DNA of 50,550 nucleotides from CAYRRR01 sp964426755 (lineage in GTDB: Bacteria > Patescibacteriota > Saccharimonadia > Saccharimonadales > JAGQNJ01): the NCBI GenBank assembly GCA_964426755.1, contig CAYRRR010000003.1:1-50550 (forward strand), given 5' to 3'. Both the position numbers and the translations under genes were made by a program. Positions 50,484-50,550 of this stretch are shown in pieces (position 1 is the first letter of the stretch; every line of letters begins with the position of its first letter). The notes beneath the pieces were generated by a model. It ran no database searches, had not been told where the DNA came from, and was given only the letters and a program-made list of their open reading frames with translations.

Positions 50484-50550
50484 AAGATTATCGTAACAAA
50501 CAGGCTATTGTAAATCTATGCATAAGCAAAACACCTAACAGGATTCAAAC

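Noticed and set aside
50521..50550. Possible 3' end of a minus-strand tRNA at the window edge
   Set aside because: The last bases resemble a T-arm in reverse, but the T-loop would lack its usual C and the rest of the gene is outside the window, so it cannot be tested.
1..50550. Reassigned UGA codon as in Gracilibacteria
   Set aside because: dnaG, msrB neighbours and other clear genes end normally, several at TGA, and no conserved gene contains internal TGA.
1..50550. CRISPR array, insertion sequence, integrase or prophage
   Set aside because: No regularly spaced repeats, transposase motifs or phage structural genes were seen in either strand.

Overview
ORGANISM. The window looks like a metagenome-assembled scaffold from a reduced-genome bacterium of the Patescibacteria (CPR), most likely Candidatus Saccharibacteria (TM7). 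This is inferred from gene content and style; there is no rRNA marker. Supporting signs are short dense genes, a DnaG without zinc ligands, a short MurE-like ligase, an archaeal-type kinase (UPF0200), a CarS-like CDP-lipid synthase and many lineage-specific small or single-TM proteins. TGA is used as stop, so the code is standard, unlike Gracilibacteria/Absconditabacteria. Three runs of exactly 100 N (29869-29968, 47396-47495, 48987-49086) are scaffold gaps; the last is flanked by identical 55-nt ends and is probably artificial. LAYOUT. 1-5.3 kb: partial polyprenyl synthetase, UPF0200 kinase, small membrane protein, and a dnaG-rpoD operon. 5.3-11 kb: large surface-anchored protein, single-TM proteins, MmcQ/YjbR protein, LysM-like membrane protein. 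11-16.6 kb: oligoribonuclease, then a stress-type operon (DUF1761, mscL, msrB, CapA-like), argS and a DUF1361 protein. 16.6-18.5 kb: tightly overlapping operon of CDP-alcohol phosphatidyltransferase, PHP phosphoesterase and CarS-like synthase, probably for phospholipid head groups. 18.5-20.5 kb: MacB/LolD-type ABC ATPase and permease. 20.5-22.7 kb: sugar operon (PGI/PMI, cupin mannose-phosphate isomerase-like, PIG-L deacetylase). 22.8-25.7 kb: lineage-specific small proteins around two intergenic regions rich in RNA-like hairpins. 25.8-28 kb: groS-groL behind a CIRCE element. 28-36.5 kb: two unusually GC-rich gene cassettes, the MurE-like ligase (with a gap), tsaD with insertions, and valS behind a roughly 200-nt structured leader. 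36.5-41 kb: XRE-HAD fusion, HIT protein, membrane proteins, SDR oxidoreductase. 41-44.4 kb: redox operon (DoxX-like, D-lactate-dehydrogenase-like flavoprotein, NDH-2). 44.5-50.5 kb: a decayed small gene, thymidine kinase, an HD-like protein, DUF378 and DUF488 proteins, hypothetical proteins, and two copies of a 71-nt hairpin-containing repeat. GENE EXPRESSION. The strongest window-wide signal is that about 22 genes have a sigma-70 -10 hexamer ending 6-10 nt before the start codon and no Shine-Dalgarno sequence, as expected for leaderless mRNAs. Genes inside operons and a few special ones (groS, valS, the GC-rich cassettes, small proteins) have normal leaders with SD sites. This rule corrects several start codons. 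The genes as a set point to a cell that makes its own translation and replication core and chaperonin, modifies its surface and lipids, and has a quinone-linked electron-input branch.
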